A DNA stretch of 64,000 nt from WTFV01 sp965200895 (GTDB taxonomy: Bacteria > Acidobacteriota > Vicinamibacteria > Vicinamibacterales > UBA8438). Both the position numbers and the translations under genes were made by a program. Shown one piece after another: positions 1-8,418 of this stretch. The stretch's first letter is position 1. Each line of letters begins with the position of its first letter. The stretch is from positions 248,001-312,000 of the forward strand of contig CBDAVM010000001.1 in NCBI GenBank assembly GCA_965200895.1. Direction: 5' to 3'. The notes beneath the pieces were generated by a model. That model was not told where the DNA came from and did no database searches. It saw only the letters and a list, made by a program, of their open reading frames with translations.

Positions 1-455
1 ATGAAGATCTCGTGGACCAGGTTCACCGCCCGGTTCACGCCGTAGCCGTGGTGCTCTGCGCGGGCCACCACGGCCACCGACAGGGCGCCCCGGCGCACGG
101 CGCAGCGCACGCCGGCGCGCTCGGGGTCGATCCGGCGGTGCGCGGGCAGCCCGGCCGCCGCCCGCTCCCGCACGAAACGGCGGAGCGCAACCGCCAGCCT
201 GGATCGCGCCGGCACGTTGGGAAGCAGGTCGCGGAACGCCAGCGTGCCGGACGCCGGATCGTAGCGCAGCGTGAACGGCGACGGGACCAGCCAGCGGAAC
301 GTGAACTCGTACCGCCCCCCGCGCAGCGGCCGTTCGGCAAGACCCCGGAATACGCCCCGCTCGGCGTACGCCTGCAGTCCGGTGCGCACGTCGGCCAGTC
401 CGTCGTGCGCCGGGTCGGGACCGGCCACGGTTTCGGCAATCGCGCCGCCCCGCAT
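1..455 (-). CDS. Conserved hypothetical protein, 3' end outside window
   Basis: The minus-strand frame read from ATG at 455 is open to the window edge and gives about 151 residues, beginning MRGGAIAETVAG and ending ...RAVNLVHEIF at the edge. The frame also stays open upstream of 455, so a GTG start at 518 is possible. I recognise no domain. It has no signal peptide or membrane segment, and it is rich in Arg and Ala. The plus-strand frames over the same interval read as Arg/Pro/His-rich low-complexity sequence typical of antisense shadows, which is why this frame was chosen. The function is unknown and the stop codon is not visible. Confidence 0.55.
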   Translation of the reverse strand, partial: MRGGAIAETVAGPDPAHDGLADVRTGLQAYAERGVFRGLAERPLRGGRYEFTFRWLVPSPFTLRYDPASGTLAFRDLLPNVPARSRLAVALRRFVRERAAAGLPAHRRIDPERAGVRCAVRRGALSVAVVARAEHHGYGVNRAVNLVHEIF

Positions 456-621
456 GCCTGATCGGTCCGAGGCTGCACCTCGCTGGCGCTGTATCACGGT
501 AACGAACTCGCGGTTCACGGCGGCGTGTCCGACGCGGTCAACCCTTGATTCGCCCTGCACAACAGCGCTTTCGGGCCGGCGGACGCGAGCCGACGATGCC
601 AGCGATTTCGGCGTCCCGCCA

Positions 622-2568
622 CTAGTGGTAGTAGGACATCACGCCCGGCTCGATCTTGCCGAGGAAGCCGGGCGGATACTGGTCGCGCAGCCAGAACTCC
701 TTCCTGGCCTGCACGTTGACGACGGCCGGGCGGCTCTCGTCGAGCGCCGCCTGGTAGGCGCGTTCGAGCGCCGGCCGCATCTGGTCGGGCCGCGTGACGT
801 ACTCGCCGTGCGCCCCGAGCGCCTCGCCGAGCTTGTCGTAGCGCAGGTTCTCCTGGAACAGGTGCACCGGGAGCCCGATGGTGTTGTTCCGCTGCCCGGT
901 CCACGTGCCCCACGCGTTGTTGTTGTAGACGATGATCACGGCCGGGAAGCGGTACTTCGACAGCGTCTCGACCTCCATCCCGGTGTAGCCGAAACCGCCG
1001 TCGCCGGTGATGCCGATGACCGGATGGCCCTCGAAGCCGGCCTGCGCCCCGACGCCGTGGCGCACCGCCGCGGCGACGCCCAGCGTGTAGCCGACGTCCG
1101 GACCGATCGCCCCGTACTGGTAGGCGCCGTTGATGATCTGCGCGGGCCGGTGCGCGCGCAGCCAGCGGCGCGTGTAGCGGGCGATGCCGTAGCCTCCCTG
1201 CAGGATCGTGGTGCGATCCGCGGGCAGGTCGCCGTGGTGCAGGAAGTCGGCCAGTTCACGGGCGATGACCGCCGGGTGCACCGCGTCGGTGTAGCCCAGG
1301 CCGGTCCGGTAGTACTCCTCGTTCTCGGCCTCGAACGCCGCGCGCGCTGCGGCCACCTCGGCCACCCACGCCGCGCGCCGCTGGCGCGGCATGGCGTCGG
1401 CCAGGGCCTCGAGAGCGGCCCGCTCGTCGCTCACGATGCCGACGTCGATGGGCAGGTTGCGCCCGATGTCCTCGGCGTCCGGGTCGATGCGGATGTAGCG
1501 CGCGTCGGGACCGAAGGCGAACTCGCCGAGGGTCGGCATGCAGTACTGGCCGACGAGCAGAACGACATCCGCGCTCATCATGGCCATCGGCGCCGCATCG
1601 GCCGACAGCTCGTGGTCGGCGGGGAACTGCCCCTTCATCGCGCCGGACTCGACGACCGGGATGTGCGCGCGCTCGGCCAGCTTGCGCAGCGCGTCCCACG
1701 CCCGGCTGTAGAGGACGCCATTGCTCGACACGATGATCGGCCGCTCGGCGCCCTGCAGCAGCTCCACGGCCCGGTCGATGGCCTGCGGGTCGGGATGCGG
1801 CCTGGCGTCGGTGCGGTACTGCGTCCTGTCGTAGAAGTACTCGACGTCGAGCGGATCGGTGAACCGGGCGCGGGCGATCTCGGCCGGGAAGTCGAGGTGC
1901 ACCGGCTTCGGCACGCCGCTCCGCAGTTGCCGGAACGCGTAGCCGGCGTACTCCCAGGTCCGGGCGGGCGTGATGAGCCGCTTGCCGTACTTCTTGATGC
2001 CCTCGGTCAGCGGCTGCTGATTCTGGTCCTGGATGCCCTGTTCGGTGTCCTCGGCGAAGATGGTCTTGTTGCTGGCGAGAACGAGAATCGGCGAGCGGGC
2101 CGAATTCGCCGCCGAGATGGCGCAGATCATGTCGGTGAAGCCCGGCCCCTCGGTCCCCGATGTCGCGGCCACCTCGCCGGTCGCGCGGCAGAAGGCGTCG
2201 GCCGCGTGGCAGAGCGAGCCCTCGTGACGCCCCGAATAGACCGGGATGCCCATGTCGCCGATTGCGTGCACGACATCGTAGTTGCCGGGACAGCAGAACA
2301 GCGCCTTGACGCCCTCCTCCTTGCAGGCGCGCGCGAAGATCTGCGCGCCCGTCATCGGGAAGTCGACTTCCGGCAGCGAGGCCGCCTTCGCCTTCTCGAA
2401 CTCGCCCGGGATCGTGATCGGCCTGACGTCCTCCTCGGCTGCGCTCGCCGCGCGCCCCGTGCCGAGCGCAGCCGCCGTGGCTCCCGCTCCACCGAGAACC
2501 GCCTGCCGCATGAACGCGCGCCGCGATCCCGCCGCCGGCCGCGTCGTATTCCGTTTCGTCGTCTTCAT
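622..2568 (-). CDS. Thiamine diphosphate-dependent enzyme (acetolactate synthase-like) with Tat signal
   Basis: 648 aa. The start at 2568 is supported by GGAGG six bases upstream. The N-terminus has a twin-arginine type leader (SRRAFMRQAVLGG) followed by an Ala-rich hydrophobic stretch, so export is likely. The body has the acetolactate-synthase/pyruvate-oxidase fold order. An N-terminal Pyr domain carries the RHEGS context expected for the catalytic Glu; a central domain follows; the C-terminal PP domain has the ThDP/Mg motif GDGGFGYTGME...VYNNNAWG. ThDP enzymes of this family act on 2-oxo acids, but the substrate cannot be read from sequence. A Tat-exported ThDP enzyme is unusual. The gene stands alone, with about 260 bp of intergenic DNA upstream. 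Confidence 0.85.
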   Translation of the reverse strand: MKTTKRNTTRPAAGSRRAFMRQAVLGGAGATAAALGTGRAASAAEEDVRPITIPGEFEKAKAASLPEVDFPMTGAQIFARACKEEGVKALFCCPGNYDVVHAIGDMGIPVYSGRHEGSLCHAADAFCRATGEVAATSGTEGPGFTDMICAISAANSARSPILVLASNKTIFAEDTEQGIQDQNQQPLTEGIKKYGKRLITPARTWEYAGYAFRQLRSGVPKPVHLDFPAEIARARFTDPLDVEYFYDRTQYRTDARPHPDPQAIDRAVELLQGAERPIIVSSNGVLYSRAWDALRKLAERAHIPVVESGAMKGQFPADHELSADAAPMAMMSADVVLLVGQYCMPTLGEFAFGPDARYIRIDPDAEDIGRNLPIDVGIVSDERAALEALADAMPRQRRAAWVAEVAAARAAFEAENEEYYRTGLGYTDAVHPAVIARELADFLHHGDLPADRTTILQGGYGIARYTRRWLRAHRPAQIINGAYQYGAIGPDVGYTLGVAAAVRHGVGAQAGFEGHPVIGITGDGGFGYTGMEVETLSKYRFPAVIIVYNNNAWGTWTGQRNNTIGLPVHLFQENLRYDKLGEALGAHGEYVTRPDQMRPALERAYQAALDESRPAVVNVQARKEFWLRDQYPPGFLGKIEPGVMSYYH

Positions 2569-2831
2569 GGAGATCCTCCGGGCATCCGATGCGCCAGTTG
2601 CGCCGCGCAACTCCGCATGCTAATCGCGCCGTCGGGGGGGTGTCAACGCTTCCGCGCGGCTGCTGCGCCGGCACCCGATGCGGCCGGCAGCCACCATGAG
2701 ATGACCGGACCAGCGCGCGGTGGATCGCGAGACCGGCGCCACGGCAACGGCGAGACCGGCGAGCGTCGACGGCGTGCCGAGTCGTCGCGGCGGAATCGCC
2801 TTCGTCCGCCGGCACGGTGGACGCATCCGCC

Positions 2832-3650
2832 TCACTCGACGACGATGACGGCTGCCTCCCGGGCGCAGCGCGCGCCGACGTTGCTCGTGTGCCCGTCCGC
2901 CGAGAAGGGCAGGCGCACCGACAGGCGCAGCACGTCGGGGAAGTTCAGCCAGGAGCCACCGCGCATCACGCGCAGGTAGCCGGTGTCCGCCGGCTGCGGG
3001 TCGGTGCGGGGCCCGTCCGGGTAGCCGAGGGTGATCCAGCCGTCCACCCACTCCCAGACATTGCCGGTCATATCATGGAGACCGAAGTCGTTGGGCGGGA
3101 ACGAGGCGACCGGCGCCGTGGCGAGCCAACCGTCGGCCCCGCCGGTGGCCCCGCTGCAGCACTGCAGGGCCCCGAAGTTGGCGTAGTCGCGCGTCAGCTC
3201 GTCACCCCACCAGTAGACCCGTCCATCGTGGCCCGCACGCGCCGCGTACTCCCATTCCCACTCGGTAGGCAGCCGCCCGCCGGCCCAGTCGCAGAAGGCC
3301 GCGGCATCGTGCCAGGTCATGTGGACGGCGGGATGATCGGGCGCCTGCGGAAAGTCAGGGACCGCCGGCCGTGCGTAGCCGGTCGCGGCCGCGAAGGCGG
3401 CGTACTGCCCGACGGTCACTTCCGTCGCCATCAACTCGAACGACGACAGCGTGACCTCGTGGCGCGGCCGTTCGCTGTCGAGGCACACCGAATCGTCGGG
3501 CACGCACCCCATCTGAAATGTCCCGGCCGGAATCGCCACCCATGGAAGCTCGATCGGCTGCCCCGCGGCCGGGACCACGGATCCACCGAGCCCCGGCGCG
3601 ACCAGCCCCGTGCACAGCGCGAACCACACCGGGCAGCCCGGCCTTCTCAT
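2832..3650 (-). CDS. Secreted SUMF1/FGE-domain protein
   Basis: 272 aa. The start at 3650 follows GAGGTGAAAAC, a good Shine-Dalgarno. A signal peptide spans roughly residues 1-30. The formylglycine-generating-enzyme-sulfatase fold follows, with landmarks WVAIPAGTFQMGC, EVTVGQYAAF, RLPTEWEWEYAAR, GLHDMTGNVWEW and RVMRGGSW...GARCA. In true FGEs two copper-binding cysteines lie in the stretch after RGGS; here that stretch (WLNFPDVLRLSVRLP) has none. It is therefore probably a non-FGE member of the SUMF1 superfamily rather than a sulfatase activator. No sulfatase gene is nearby. Confidence 0.8.
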   Translation of the reverse strand: MRRPGCPVWFALCTGLVAPGLGGSVVPAAGQPIELPWVAIPAGTFQMGCVPDDSVCLDSERPRHEVTLSSFELMATEVTVGQYAAFAAATGYARPAVPDFPQAPDHPAVHMTWHDAAAFCDWAGGRLPTEWEWEYAARAGHDGRVYWWGDELTRDYANFGALQCCSGATGGADGWLATAPVASFPPNDFGLHDMTGNVWEWVDGWITLGYPDGPRTDPQPADTGYLRVMRGGSWLNFPDVLRLSVRLPFSADGHTSNVGARCAREAAVIVVE

Positions 3651-3850
3651 GTTTTCACCTCGCAGCGACCTGCCGCCCGCCCAGCCCGCACCGCCCACGG
3701 ACAACCATCACACGCCAGACCAGGACTCCGCCCCCTCGCAGCGATCACCGAGACCGCGACCGGGAAACTGGTACCGGTCGCGACACGATGCCTCGCACGC
3801 CGAAGTGCGTCCCGAACGGCAGCGCGCCCGAGCCGCCACCGGAGTTCCGA

Positions 3851-4324
3851 TCACCCCCTGACCGCGATGCCGGTCACCTCGAAGCGCGCCCCGAACAGCA
3901 GCGTGCCCGAGCCGAGGAACGCGCGGGCCGGGGGATCGTCGTTGAAGTACTCGCGGTAGACGCTGTTGAAGGCGCCGTAGAGCGAGACGTCCGAGCAGAA
4001 GACCTGCACGCTGACGAGGTCGTCCATCGTCATGTCCGCCTCGGCCAGCACCGCCTGGATGCCGTCGAGGACGTTGCGCGCCTCCTGCTCGGCGGTCGCC
4101 GGCGGGCGGCCGGTCTCCGGATCCAGCCCGAGTCGGCCCGCGACGTACAGCGTGTCGCCGGTCAGGACCGCATCGCTGAACGGCGCGGTGGTGGTACGGC
4201 CGGGCAGGTTGATCGCGCGGGGCGACGAGTCCTGCGTGGCGTTCAGGGCCGCGGCGAGGCCCGAGAGCAGCACGCCGATGACGATCCCGGCGACGAAGAC
4301 GAATCCGTTTCCGCGAGTCCGCAT
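3851..4324 (-). CDS. RidA/YjgF-family protein with N-terminal membrane anchor or signal
   Basis: 157 aa. The start at 4324 follows GGAGGAGAAAAC. Residues about 8-30 (FVFVAGIVIGVLLSGLAAAL) form a hydrophobic signal or anchor, so the RidA domain should be outside the cytoplasm or membrane-tethered. The RidA core is clear: PFSDAVLTGDTLYVAGRLGLDPETG, then the helix ARNVLDGIQAVLAEA, and a C-terminal ARAFLGSGTLLFGARFEVTGIAV. In canonical RidA the catalytic Arg sits in a PPARS/T-like segment; here it is PPARAFLG. Cytosolic RidA hydrolyses enamines/imines, but the role of an exported version is not known. It lies downstream of the quinone reductase gene in the same orientation. Confidence 0.82.
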   Translation of the reverse strand: MRTRGNGFVFVAGIVIGVLLSGLAAALNATQDSSPRAINLPGRTTTAPFSDAVLTGDTLYVAGRLGLDPETGRPPATAEQEARNVLDGIQAVLAEADMTMDDLVSVQVFCSDVSLYGAFNSVYREYFNDDPPARAFLGSGTLLFGARFEVTGIAVRG

Positions 4325-4370
4325 GTTTTCTCCTCCTGTCCGCCGAGTGACTCGAACGCCGACCGCAGGC

Positions 4371-4482
4371 GACTCACGCCCGATCGGCGGCACCGTTGAC
4401 CCGGTGGTCCTGTGTGTGCGCCAGCCGACTCACGCCCCGGTCAGCAGCACAGTTGATCCGGTGGTCCTGCGCGCCTCCAGAT
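4371..4482. repeat. Imperfect 56-bp tandem duplication of the quinone-reductase gene tail
   Basis: Two adjacent units (4371-4426 and 4427-4482) both start GACTCACGCCC and both contain the GGTGGTCCTG core. The right unit encodes the last residues and stop of the quinone reductase. The left unit is a diverged copy lying past the stop, in the leader of the RidA-like gene. Confidence 0.7.
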
Positions 4483-5410
4483 CGCGGTGCGCCTGCGCGG
4501 CATCCTGGAGCGCATAGGTCTGGTTGACCTCGATCCGGACCGCCCCGCGCCCGACGACGTCGAACAGCTCGGCCGTGGTCTCCTCGAGTTCCCTTCGCGT
4601 CGCCGTGTAGGTGGCCAGAGTCGGACGCGTCAGATAGAGAGACCCCTTCGCGGCCAGCACCGCCGGCCTGAACGGCTCGACGGCCCCTGACGCGTTGCCG
4701 AAGCTCACCATCAACCCGCGGGGCTGCAGGCAGCGCAGCGAGTCTTCGAACGTGTCCTTCCCTACCGAGTCGTAGACCACCGGAACGCCCCTGCCGCCGG
4801 TCAGCTCCTTCACGCGGTCGACGAAGCTCTCCTCCGTGTAGACAATCGGATGGTCGCAGCCGTGCGCCCGGGCCAGCGCCGCCTTCTCGCGGGTGCCGAC
4901 GGTGCCGATGACCGTGGCGCCGAGGTGCTTCAGCCACTGGCAGGCGATCAGGCCGCAGCCGCCCGCCGCCGCATGGAAGAGGACCGTCTCGCCCGGCTGT
5001 ACCGCGTGCGTGCGCCGGACGAGGTACTGCACGGTGCAGCCCTTGAGCATGACCGCCGCCGCCTGCTCGTCGCTGATCCCGTCCGGGATCCGCACGAGCT
5101 GCTTCGATGCGATGGTCCGCCGCTGCGCGTAGCTGCCCAGGCTCATGCAGTAGGCCACCCGGTCGCCGACCGCGACCTCGGTTACCCCGTCGCCCACCGC
5201 CTCGACCTCGCCGGCGCCTTCGTTACCGATGGTCGCCGGGAACGACGGCGCCGGGTAGAGGCCGGTCCGGAAGTAGACGTCGATGAAGTTGAGGCCGGCC
5301 ACGGTCTGGCGAACCACTGCCTCGCCCGGCCCCGGGTCCGGTACATCGACCGCCTCCCAGCGCAGGACCTCCGGGCCGCCGGTTTCGTGAATGCGCACCG
5401 CGTATGTCAT
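4430..5410 (-). CDS. qor: Quinone oxidoreductase (zinc-independent MDR family)
   Basis: 326 aa, the usual length for the Qor/zeta-crystallin branch of medium-chain dehydrogenases. The ATG at 5410 follows GGAG; a TTG lies one codon upstream. The N-terminal GroES-like domain carries GPGEAVVRQTVAGLNFIDVYFRTG and GNEGAGEVEAVG. The Rossmann segment has HAAAGGCGLIACQWLKHLGATVIGTVG, with an AAxGGxG NADPH-binding motif. Catalytic-zinc Cys ligands are absent, which is normal for Qor. It should reduce quinones with NADPH in the cytosol. A 56-bp tail duplication follows the stop. Confidence 0.92.
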   Translation of the reverse strand: MTYAVRIHETGGPEVLRWEAVDVPDPGPGEAVVRQTVAGLNFIDVYFRTGLYPAPSFPATIGNEGAGEVEAVGDGVTEVAVGDRVAYCMSLGSYAQRRTIASKQLVRIPDGISDEQAAAVMLKGCTVQYLVRRTHAVQPGETVLFHAAAGGCGLIACQWLKHLGATVIGTVGTREKAALARAHGCDHPIVYTEESFVDRVKELTGGRGVPVVYDSVGKDTFEDSLRCLQPRGLMVSFGNASGAVEPFRPAVLAAKGSLYLTRPTLATYTATRRELEETTAELFDVVGRGAVRIEVNQTYALQDAAQAHRDLEARRTTGSTVLLTGA

Positions 5411-5588
5411 CAAGGGCTCCGAGGTGGACGATGGGTTCTCATGCCTCGAAGCATGATCTTAGCCGACATGATCGTGACGTTCGACATGCGTCCGGCCCGG
5501 GCCGTGCTGCGACTCGGATTGCAGGTCGTTCCGTAACGCGCCGACGGGTTGCGGTACCATGGGGGGATTCTGCGCCCCAGGACGGCGC

Positions 5589-5628
5589 GGCCACTTGGCG
5601 ATGACCACGGCCACTTGGCGATGACCAC
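5589..5628 (+). repeat. 20-bp tandem repeat over the glcF start
   Basis: GGCCACTTGGCGATGACCAC occurs twice in direct succession (5589-5608, 5609-5628). Each unit holds an ATG. The ATG at 5601 opens a 7-codon ORF (MTTATWR) whose TGA overlaps the true glcF ATG at 5621 in the arrangement ATGA. Confidence 0.85.
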
Positions 5629-6952
5629 GACCACCGGCGCCTTCGACGCGCATCACCCGCCGTCGTCCGACCTGCTCGCCGACTGCGTGCACTGCGGGTT
5701 CTGTCTGCCTCCCTGCCCCACGTACCAGCTCTGGAGCCGCGAGACCGACTCGCCGCGCGGGCGGATTCACCTCATGAAGGTGGCCGTGGAAGGAAAGGCG
5801 GAGATCACGCCGGCGTTCGCACGCCACTTCGACACCTGCCTCGGCTGCATGGCCTGCGTGACCGCGTGTCCGTCCGGCGTGCAGTACGACAAGCTGGTCG
5901 AAGCGACGCGACCGCAGATCGAGCGGCATGTGGAACGCGCGCCGGGCGACCGGCTGTTCCGGCGGCTGATCTTCTCGCTCTTCCCCTACCCCGGCCGCCT
6001 GCGCTGGGTGGCGTTGAAGCTGTGGGCGTATCAGCGGCTGGGACTCCAGCGGCTGGTGCGCGCGAGTGGGCTGCTGCGCCTGCTTCCGGCGCGGCTGCGC
6101 GCCATGGAGGCGGTGGCGCCTCGCATCGCGCTCGGCGGCGTCTGGTCCTCAATGCCCGCCGTCGTCCCTGCGCAGGGCGAGCGCCGGCGGCGGGTGGCGC
6201 TGCTGCTCGGGTGCGTGCAGCGCGTCTTCTTCAGCGAGGTCAATGCGGCCACGGCGCGGGTGCTCGCGGCCGAGGGCTGCGACGTGGTGATCCCCGAGTC
6301 GCAGGGCTGCTGCGGCGCCCTGATGATGCATTCGGGCCTGGAGTCGGACGCCGAGGCGATGGCCCGGCGTTTTCTCGACGCCTTCGAGCCGGTGCTGGCC
6401 GATGTCGACGCGATCGTGATCAACGCGGCGGGTTGCGGGTCGACGCTGAAGGAGTACGGCCATCTGCTGCGGGACGACCCGGACTACGCGCCGCGCGCAG
6501 CGGCGCTGGCCGCCAAGTGCCGCGACATCTCCGAGGTGCTGGCCGAGCTCGAGCCGCGCGTCCCGCGGCATCCCATCGGGATGCGCGTCGCCTACCACGA
6601 CGCCTGCCACCTGCAGCACGCCCAGGGCGTGAGCGCCGAACCGCGCAAGGTGCTGTCGGCCATTCCCGGGCTGGAGGTGTGCGACGTGCCGGAGGGCGGC
6701 CTGTGCTGCGGCTCGGCCGGGATCTACAACCTGGTCGAGCCGGAAGCGGCGGGCGCACTGGGACAGCGCAAGGCGAAGAACGTCCTGTCGACCGGGGCGG
6801 CGGCCGTCGTATCGTCGAATCCGGGCTGCCTGCTGCAGCTCGGCAGCGCGCTGGAGCGCGAGGGCCGCCCGCTGCGGACGATGCACCTGGTCGAGCTCGT
6901 CGACGCGTCGATCCAGGGCCGCCCGCTCCAGGCCCGGGAGTCTGCGCCGTAG
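5621..6952 (+). CDS. glcF: Glycolate oxidase iron-sulfur subunit GlcF
   Basis: 443 aa. The N-terminus carries two 4Fe-4S motifs, CVHCGFCLPPCPTY and CLGCMACVTACPSG, followed by two CCG (heterodisulfide-reductase type) domains with CCGALMMHSG, YHDACHLQHAQG and CCGSAGIYNLVEP. This is the standard GlcF layout and length. GlcF passes electrons from the GlcDE flavoprotein during glycolate oxidation. The start at 5621 is placed at MTTTTGAF because the Fe-S motif follows within 25 residues. The gene converges on glcE, so the three subunits are not one operon here. The last codons, reading ...ESAP-stop, lie inside a dispersed repeat (6934-7025). Confidence 0.93.
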   Translation: MTTTTGAFDAHHPPSSDLLADCVHCGFCLPPCPTYQLWSRETDSPRGRIHLMKVAVEGKAEITPAFARHFDTCLGCMACVTACPSGVQYDKLVEATRPQIERHVERAPGDRLFRRLIFSLFPYPGRLRWVALKLWAYQRLGLQRLVRASGLLRLLPARLRAMEAVAPRIALGGVWSSMPAVVPAQGERRRRVALLLGCVQRVFFSEVNAATARVLAAEGCDVVIPESQGCCGALMMHSGLESDAEAMARRFLDAFEPVLADVDAIVINAAGCGSTLKEYGHLLRDDPDYAPRAAALAAKCRDISEVLAELEPRVPRHPIGMRVAYHDACHLQHAQGVSAEPRKVLSAIPGLEVCDVPEGGLCCGSAGIYNLVEPEAAGALGQRKAKNVLSTGAAAVVSSNPGCLLQLGSALEREGRPLRTMHLVELVDASIQGRPLQARESAP

Positions 6953-7025
6953 GCAGGAACGGAGCAGGCTCCTGGTCAGGCCCGGTTGGGCGGCAATCGG
7001 AGCCGCAGGCGACGATGGTCGGGCC
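6934..7025 (+). repeat. Dispersed hairpin repeat family, copy 1
   Basis: It begins CCGGGAGTCTGCGCCGTAG, can pair with GCAGGCTCCTGG to form an imperfect hairpin, and continues through CGGAGCCGCAGGCGACGAT to CGGGCC. Full copies lie at 10018-10105 and 41366-41452 in reverse orientation. Related right halves lie after both Fic copies. This copy covers the end of glcF and the convergent glcF/glcE gap, and may also act as a terminator. Confidence 0.8.
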
Positions 7026-7131
7026 AGGAGCTTGTGCCGCAGAACGCAGCGAAGCGAAGCGCTGAAGCGCAAGGTCATGGAGCGGGGGGATGGGCCGAAA
7101 CGCCGAGCCCGCGAGGCGTTTCGGGGCGCTA
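7021..7131 (+). repeat. Second dispersed repeat (~110 bp), copy A
   Basis: It is about 90% identical by eye to the reverse complement of 29005-29114. Shared blocks include GCCGCAGAACGCAGCG, GCGCAAGGTCATGGAG and GAGGCGTTTCGGGGCGC. It contains the inverted repeat GAAACGCC...GGCGTTTC. It abuts hairpin-repeat copy 1, making a composite of about 200 bp between the convergent glcF and glcE genes. Confidence 0.8.
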
Positions 7132-7143
7132 GGCGCCGCCGGG

Positions 7144-8418
7144 CTACAGGCCGCCGGGCCCCCGGCCGGCGTTCAGCAGGCCGGCCGGGTCGAACTGGCG
7201 CTTGACCGACATCATCACCCGCATCCCGTCGCCGATCGGGCCCCAGGCGTCGATGCGCCGCCGAAGCGCCGGGCTGCCGCGGCGGATTACCGCGGAACCG
7301 CGGCCGATCGGCAGGCGGTCCCGGAGGTCGCCGACCAGACGCGCCTGCGCGTCGACCGGCCCCGCGAGCCGGACGTCGACCACGCCGAGGCCGGCGCGCC
7401 CCGCGGCAGCCATCTCGATCCCGTTCGTCGCGGCCCGGTCACGCAGCCAGACCAGCGTCGGGAACAGCTCGGCAGGTACCGTGCTCAGCTTGACGAGAGT
7501 CCCGCCCGGCGACCAGTGCCCGGCGTGCCGGGCCCAGGACGCCCGCTCGTCCTCCCCGCCGAGCACGACAGCGGCGCCGCGCGCACCCACGACGGCAACC
7601 GCGGCGGCGGCCTGCTGCGCGACGGACGCCTCCACCGACTCGAAGCGCACCAGCAGACGCGCCGGGGCCCAGGTGATCTCTGTCGCGGTCGGCGTCAACG
7701 ACGAGCTGGCGAGGTCGGCGGCGATCGGCGCCGCGTCCTCCAGGCAATCGACGGACACCTCCACCGTCCGCGACGCCGGCGGCGCCGGGGCCAGCTTGAA
7801 CGTCGCCGTGAGGATGACGCCGAGGCAACCGAAGGACCCCGTGAGGAGGCGGGCAAGATCGTAGCCGGCGACGTTCTTGACGACGATGCCGCCGGCCTTC
7901 GCCACGCACCCGTCGATGCGCGCCATCGTCACGCCGATGATGGAATCGCGCGGGGCGCCGTGACCGTGGCGATGGGGACCGCTGTCGTTGGTGGCGACGA
8001 TGCCGCCGATGGTGGCCTGCTCCGGCCAGGGCGGATCCCAGGGGAGGCGCTGGCCGTGCGCGGCCAGCGTGGCGTTGACGGCCGCCAACGTCGCCCCGGC
8101 CTCGACGGTCGCGGTCAGGTCGCCGTGTCGATGCTCGACGACCGCGCCAAGCCCTGCGGTGGACAGCAGGAGGTCGACCGTCCCCGCGGGCGCTCCCCAG
8201 TCCTGCTTGGTGCCCCCTCCTGCGACCCGCACCGAGAGCCCCTCGGACGACGCCCAGCCGAGCGTCGCAGCCAGCCCCTCGCCGTTCGTCGGCGTGGCCA
8301 CCAGGCGGGGCCGGACACCGTAGACCGCGTCGGCATCGCCGCCGGCGCGCACCGCAGCGCCGGGACCGGACCGGGCGGCCAACCGGTCGAGCAGGGTGCT
8401 CGTCGAGGCGACCGCCAT
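7144..8418 (-). CDS. glcE: Glycolate oxidase FAD-binding subunit GlcE
   Basis: 424 aa. The ATG at 8418 shares its A with the TGA of glcD (TGATG), so translation is probably coupled. It is an FAD_binding_4 (PCMH) protein shorter than GlcD, with VRVAGGGTKQDWG, TVEAGATLAAVNATLAAHGQ, ATIGGIVATNDSGPHRHG and KAGGIVVKNVAGYDLARLLTGSFGCLG. The C-terminus ends FDPAGLLNAGR, as in GlcE. With GlcD and GlcF it forms membrane-associated glycolate dehydrogenase, giving glyoxylate. It is in an operon with glcD and converges on glcF. Confidence 0.92.
   Translation of the reverse strand: MAVASTSTLLDRLAARSGPGAAVRAGGDADAVYGVRPRLVATPTNGEGLAATLGWASSEGLSVRVAGGGTKQDWGAPAGTVDLLLSTAGLGAVVEHRHGDLTATVEAGATLAAVNATLAAHGQRLPWDPPWPEQATIGGIVATNDSGPHRHGHGAPRDSIIGVTMARIDGCVAKAGGIVVKNVAGYDLARLLTGSFGCLGVILTATFKLAPAPPASRTVEVSVDCLEDAAPIAADLASSSLTPTATEITWAPARLLVRFESVEASVAQQAAAAVAVVGARGAAVVLGGEDERASWARHAGHWSPGGTLVKLSTVPAELFPTLVWLRDRAATNGIEMAAAGRAGLGVVDVRLAGPVDAQARLVGDLRDRLPIGRGSAVIRRGSPALRRRIDAWGPIGDGMRVMMSVKRQFDPAGLLNAGRGPGGL

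Noticed and set aside
271..2979. A 902-codon plus-strand frame and similar very long frames at 18289-21072 and 23144-25852
   Set aside because: They lie antisense to recognised genes (ThDP enzyme; tyrS, purN and purM; purL) and read as Arg/His/Asp-rich sequence without domains, the usual artefact of high GC.
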